From Prado023 sp963747335 (GTDB lineage: Bacteria > Actinomycetota > Actinomycetes > S36-B12 > CAIYMF01): a stretch of 64,000 nt of DNA. The position numbers were made by a program, and so were the translations under genes. Position 1 is the stretch's first letter; every line of letters begins with the position of its first letter. The stretch covers positions 124,001 to 188,000 of the forward strand of contig CAVVEV010000003.1 of NCBI GenBank assembly GCA_963747335.1, read 5' to 3'. Below the pieces are notes generated by a model. It worked only from the letters and a program-made list of their open reading frames with translations, searched no databases and had not been told where the DNA came from. This document shows positions 62,971 to 64,000 of the stretch, one piece after another.

Positions 62971-64000
62971 CTAGCTCAGCCGCCAGGCGAGGCGGCGGCG
63001 CAGCCAGAGGGACACGTAGACCAGTCCGACCAGGGCCGGGACCTCGATCAGGGGGCCGATGACCCCGGCCAGGGCCTGACCCGAGGTGACCCCCCAGACT
63101 CCGATGCTCACGGCGATCGCGAGCTCGAAGTTGTTGCCGGCGGCGGTGAACGCCAGGGTGGCGGTCTTGGGGTAGTCCAGGCGGGCGCGGCGGCCGACCA
63201 CGAACGAGACGCTCCACATGATGGCGAAGTAGGCGAGCAGCGGGATCGCGATCAGCACCACGCTCAGCGGGTCGGACGTGATGGCCTCGCCCTGCAGGGC
63301 GAACATCACCACGATGGTGAACAACAGACCGTAGAGCGCCCACGGGCTGATCCGGGGCAGGAACTGGTTGTCGTACCAGTCTGCTCCCTTGCGAGGGCGA
63401 AGGATGCGGCGGGTGAGGTAGCCGGCGGCCAGCGGGATGCCCAGGAAGATCAGCACCGACTTGGTGATCTCCCAGGTCGAGAAGGTCACCTCCTCAGTGG
63501 GCAGCCCGAGCCACTCGGGCAGGATCTCCAGGTAGAAGGTGCCCAGCAGGGCATAGCCCAGGACCTGGAACACCGAGTTGATCGCCACCAGCAGGGCGGC
63601 GGCCTCGCGGTCGCCGCAGGCCAGGTCGTTCCAGATCAGCACCATCGCGATGCACCGGGCAAGGCCGATGACGATCAGCCCGGTTCGGAACTCGGGGTAG
63701 TCGTAGAGGAACAGCCATGCGAGGGTGAACATCAGGGCTGGGCCGATCACCCAGTTGAGGACGAGGGAGCTCCACAGCATCGGCTTGTCGCCGGTGACCC
63801 GGCTCATGTCCTCGTAGTGGACCTTGGCCAGGACCGGGTACATCATCAGCAGCAGCCCGAGGGCGATGGGCAGCGAGGTCTCGCCGACCTTCACCGCGTC
63901 AAGCGCGTCCTGGATGCCGGGAAGCACTCGGCCGAGCAGCAGCCCACCAGCCATCGCCAGCACGATCCACACCGGAAGGAACCGGTCCAAGGTCGACAGC
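62971..64000 (-). CDS. acr3: ACR3-type arsenite efflux permease (5' end outside window)
   Basis: The protein has about ten transmembrane segments and the family features LARCIAMVLIWNDLACGD (the conserved Cys used for arsenite), KVHYEDMSRV and FTAAGNNFELAIAV. It begins inside the window at LDRFLPVW or earlier, and the frame is open to the right edge, so the start is probably beyond it. No ars regulator or reductase gene is visible here. Confidence 0.94.
   Translation of the reverse strand, partial: LSTLDRFLPVWIVLAMAGGLLLGRVLPGIQDALDAVKVGETSLPIALGLLLMMYPVLAKVHYEDMSRVTGDKPMLWSSLVLNWVIGPALMFTLAWLFLYDYPEFRTGLIVIGLARCIAMVLIWNDLACGDREAAALLVAINSVFQVLGYALLGTFYLEILPEWLGLPTEEVTFSTWEITKSVLIFLGIPLAAGYLTRRILRPRKGADWYDNQFLPRISPWALYGLLFTIVVMFALQGEAITSDPLSVVLIAIPLLAYFAIMWSVSFVVGRRARLDYPKTATLAFTAAGNNFELAIAVSIGVWGVTSGQALAGVIGPLIEVPALVGLVYVSLWLRRRLAWRLS

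Noticed and set aside
15776..64000. tRNA, rRNA or riboswitch in the intergenic gaps
   Set aside because: Gaps were read on both strands; no cloverleaf, rRNA or known riboswitch core was seen, and most gaps are too short.

Overview
The window is very GC-rich, densely packed DNA from an actinobacterium. The evidence is a single giant type I fatty-acid synthase followed by acpS, a glnA2-glnE pair, a SARP/BTAD-type regulator, a YwiC-like protein, a SCO7613-like membrane protein, many GTG starts and many promoters that look leaderless. The sequence does not fix the genus. I found no rRNA, tRNA or CRISPR array. One IS5-family element is present. The first and last genes run off the window.

Region 1 (1-15.8 kb) is an accessory island and the most interesting part. 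A subtilisin-like protease carries a C-terminal tail of about a dozen short units pairing one Ser/Thr with one Cys. Immediately downstream, in a tightly coupled operon, lie the three enzyme types of a class V lanthipeptide synthetase: an APH-like kinase, a HopA1-like lyase and a LanC-like zinc cyclase. I see no separate precursor peptide gene. My leading hypothesis is that the protease tail is the modified substrate. Around this core are a free-standing I9-type propeptide/inhibitor, a SARP regulator, a zinc peptidase, a caspase-like protease, a second subtilase, an alpha/beta hydrolase, a uracil-DNA-glycosylase-fold protein, a metallo-beta-lactamase-fold protein and an amidohydrolase.

Region 2 (15.8-35.5 kb) is mostly chromosomal backbone. 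It holds HU, a polar amino-acid ABC importer, a DUF255 thioredoxin-fold protein, a beta-lactamase-family hydrolase and small DUF proteins. A sulfur/thiol neighbourhood follows: a 4Fe-4S protein, a glutamate-cysteine ligase family enzyme, and a rhodanese behind a CsoR/CstR-type operator. Next come a ceramidase-like protein, a PlsC-like acyltransferase, a secreted metallopeptidase with a Pro-Thr repeat linker, cysK-cysE, a META-domain protein, a YwiC-like protein, a potassium channel and a CPBP protease.

Region 3 (35.5-47 kb) starts with the IS5-family element, which sits exactly in the CTAG shared by two convergent stop codons. It continues with a MarR regulator, map, an MFS transporter, panB, nadE, glnA2 and glnE. 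Region 4 (47-64 kb) holds fas-acpS with a convergent TetR regulator, a DUF3592 protein, a universal-stress-domain/M23 peptidase fusion, a zinc-ribbon polytopic membrane protein, a 54-residue membrane protein, a VOC protein and an ACR3-type arsenite exporter.

Four genes (the first subtilase, the secreted metallopeptidase, the MFS transporter and nadE) each carry one single-base frameshift. Because nadE is a core gene, residual sequencing or assembly indels are more likely than true gene decay.
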